Positions 62,984 to 64,000 of a stretch of 64,000 nucleotides of DNA are shown here, in pieces. Numbering within the stretch: position 1 is the stretch's first letter; each line of letters opens with the position of its first letter. The position numbers and the translations under genes are program-made. Under the pieces are notes generated by a model. It saw only the letters and a program-made list of their open reading frames with translations, was not told the origin of the DNA and searched no databases. Source of the stretch: Marinobacter mobilis. GTDB lineage: Bacteria > Pseudomonadota > Gammaproteobacteria > Pseudomonadales > Oleiphilaceae. The stretch covers positions 284,932 through 348,931 of the forward strand of contig NZ_FNNE01000005.1 in the NCBI RefSeq assembly GCF_900106945.1. Direction: 5' to 3'.

Positions 62984-63175
62984 GTTGACTTCCGGTAATG
63001 ACTACGTGATCTGGCACGGTCTGATCGGGGCGACCTGCGCCAATGTCAGATTGATGTCAGAACGGTGACAGACCGGGTATTATCCACAAGCATCTTCCCT
63101 TATGCACGTATGTATCCACCACAGGTTACCATTCCTGCTGTTTTTCAACCCCTTGAGTCAAACGGAACGGACACA

Positions 63176-64000
63176 GTGCACACCCTGGACGAGAACCATC
63201 AGCCCATTCCCGAGGCCCGTCAGCCCCTGCTGCAACGGACCCTCAGCGAGTGGAAAACCCTGTCGTTGCTGGGTGCGCCGATCCTGATTGCACAGCTGGC
63301 GCAGATGGCCAACGGCGTTATCGACACCGTGATGGCCGGCCACGCCAGCGCCGAGGACCTGGCCGCGGTCGGCATCGGCAGCAGCCTGTGGATGCCGCTA
63401 TTTCTGATGTTCATGGGGCTACTGCAGGCCATGCAGCCGATCATCTCCGGCTACCGCGGCAGTGGTGAGCTGGATCGCATCATGCCGGTTACCTGGCAGG
63501 GGCTGTACATCGCCGCCGGCGCCGCCGTGATCATGATCACGCTACTCACCCAGGTCCACCCGGTACTGGCATTGCTGGAAATGGACAGCCATACCGCAGG
63601 CATCACTCAGGGCTATCTCAATGCCTTTTCCTGGGGCGTTCCGGCGCTGCTGCTGATGACCGCCCTGCGGGGTCTGACCGACGGCCTCGGCCACACCCAG
63701 GTGATCATGGCGTTTTCGGTACTCAGCACCCTGCTCAACCTGCCGCTCAACTACATCTTCATCTATGGCAAGCTGGGGTTACCTGCGATGGGCGGCGTCG
63801 GTTGCGGCTGGGCCACCTCGCTGTCCAACGGCGTCGCCGCCATCGCCCTGCTGATCTACCTCAACCGCAGCACGAGCTATCGCCGTTTTCATCTGATTGC
63901 CGACTGGTGCCGCCCGCACTTGGCCGATATCGGCTACATCCTCAGGATCGGAGTGCCCATCGGCTTCACCATCTTTGTCGAAGCCAGCATGTTCTCGGTG
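63176..64000 (+). CDS. MATE family efflux transporter, C-terminus outside window
   Basis: Na+- or H+-coupled multidrug/toxin efflux pump of the NorM type. Only the first 275 residues are seen, about seven of twelve membrane helices. APILIAQLAQMANGVIDTVMAG is the first-helix signature, and ALRGLTDGLGHTQVIM, LNLPLNYIFIYGKLGLPAMGGVG are conserved. The start is GTG with GGAACGGA upstream, about 190 bases after the divergent folE start. Confidence 0.93.
   Translation, partial: MHTLDENHQPIPEARQPLLQRTLSEWKTLSLLGAPILIAQLAQMANGVIDTVMAGHASAEDLAAVGIGSSLWMPLFLMFMGLLQAMQPIISGYRGSGELDRIMPVTWQGLYIAAGAAVIMITLLTQVHPVLALLEMDSHTAGITQGYLNAFSWGVPALLLMTALRGLTDGLGHTQVIMAFSVLSTLLNLPLNYIFIYGKLGLPAMGGVGCGWATSLSNGVAAIALLIYLNRSTSYRRFHLIADWCRPHLADIGYILRIGVPIGFTIFVEASMFSV

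Noticed and set aside
1..64000. CRISPR arrays, rRNA, tRNA, prophage or insertion-sequence genes
   Set aside because: I found no repeat-spacer pattern, no tRNA-like cloverleaf, no rRNA and no transposase or integrase motifs anywhere in the window.

Overview
The window is GC-rich (roughly 60%), densely packed bacterial chromosome without rRNA, tRNA, CRISPR or recognisable insertion sequences. Several features point to a marine gammaproteobacterium of the Marinobacter type: a Vibrio-like thermostable hemolysin, a PmrA/QseB-like two-component pair, a cobalamin salvage island, Aer-type chemoreception, c-di-GMP enzymes and NSS, EamA and MATE transporters. The genus is an inference from protein resemblance, not from a marker gene.

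Layout. At 0-3.4 kb an RND efflux pump (adaptor plus truncated permease) runs on the minus strand, followed by a small potassium-channel-like protein and a PAS-PAS-GGDEF-EAL protein (3.4-6.1 kb). At 6.1-11.2 kb a minus-strand cluster holds a thermostable hemolysin-family protein, an acyl-CoA-ligase-like enzyme, a heme-oxygenase-like iron oxidase, an SDR, a TPR protein and a CbiM-like permease. Divergent from it is a PmrA/QseB-PmrB/QseC-like pair (11.3-13.4 kb). The gap between them contains two YTTAAK-N5-YTTAAK-type boxes.

At 13.5 kb is cobS. At 14.3-15.4 kb an HTH-MNT/HEPN toxin-antitoxin pair lies behind four 21-bp-phased palindromes. From 15.4 to 32.9 kb is the corrinoid island. A cobalamin riboswitch leads a long minus-strand operon (btuB, a signal-peptide-bearing cobN, btuF, btuC, btuD, cobB/cbiA, cobO, cobQ). 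Flanking it are cobD and cbiB (minus), cobT and cobC (plus), an HIT protein and cobU. The corrin-ring-building genes are absent from the window, so it shows uptake, adenosylation, amidation and nucleotide-loop assembly.

At 33-38.7 kb two large lipoproteins (a metal-dependent hydrolase-like protein and a beta-helix/diheme-cytochrome fusion) lie downstream of a perfect CRP-type site. At 38.8-43.2 kb are a diguanylate cyclase, a cNMP/CBS/nucleotidyltransferase protein and a DnaQ-like exonuclease. At 44.7-48.6 kb, all on the minus strand, are a methionine-rich small exported protein, a response regulator, a histidine kinase and an exported MsrA-MsrB fusion ending at a clear terminator. This looks like a periplasmic methionine-oxidation defence module and is one of the two best candidates for something new.

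The remainder holds a TetR/glutaryl-CoA dehydrogenase pair, cysQ, an ECF41 sigma factor with a consensus ECF41 promoter and an amidohydrolase partner, a YedK/HMCES-type protein, VanZ and GNAT proteins, an NSS transporter, an Aer-like receptor, an EamA transporter with folE, and the start of a MATE pump at the window edge.
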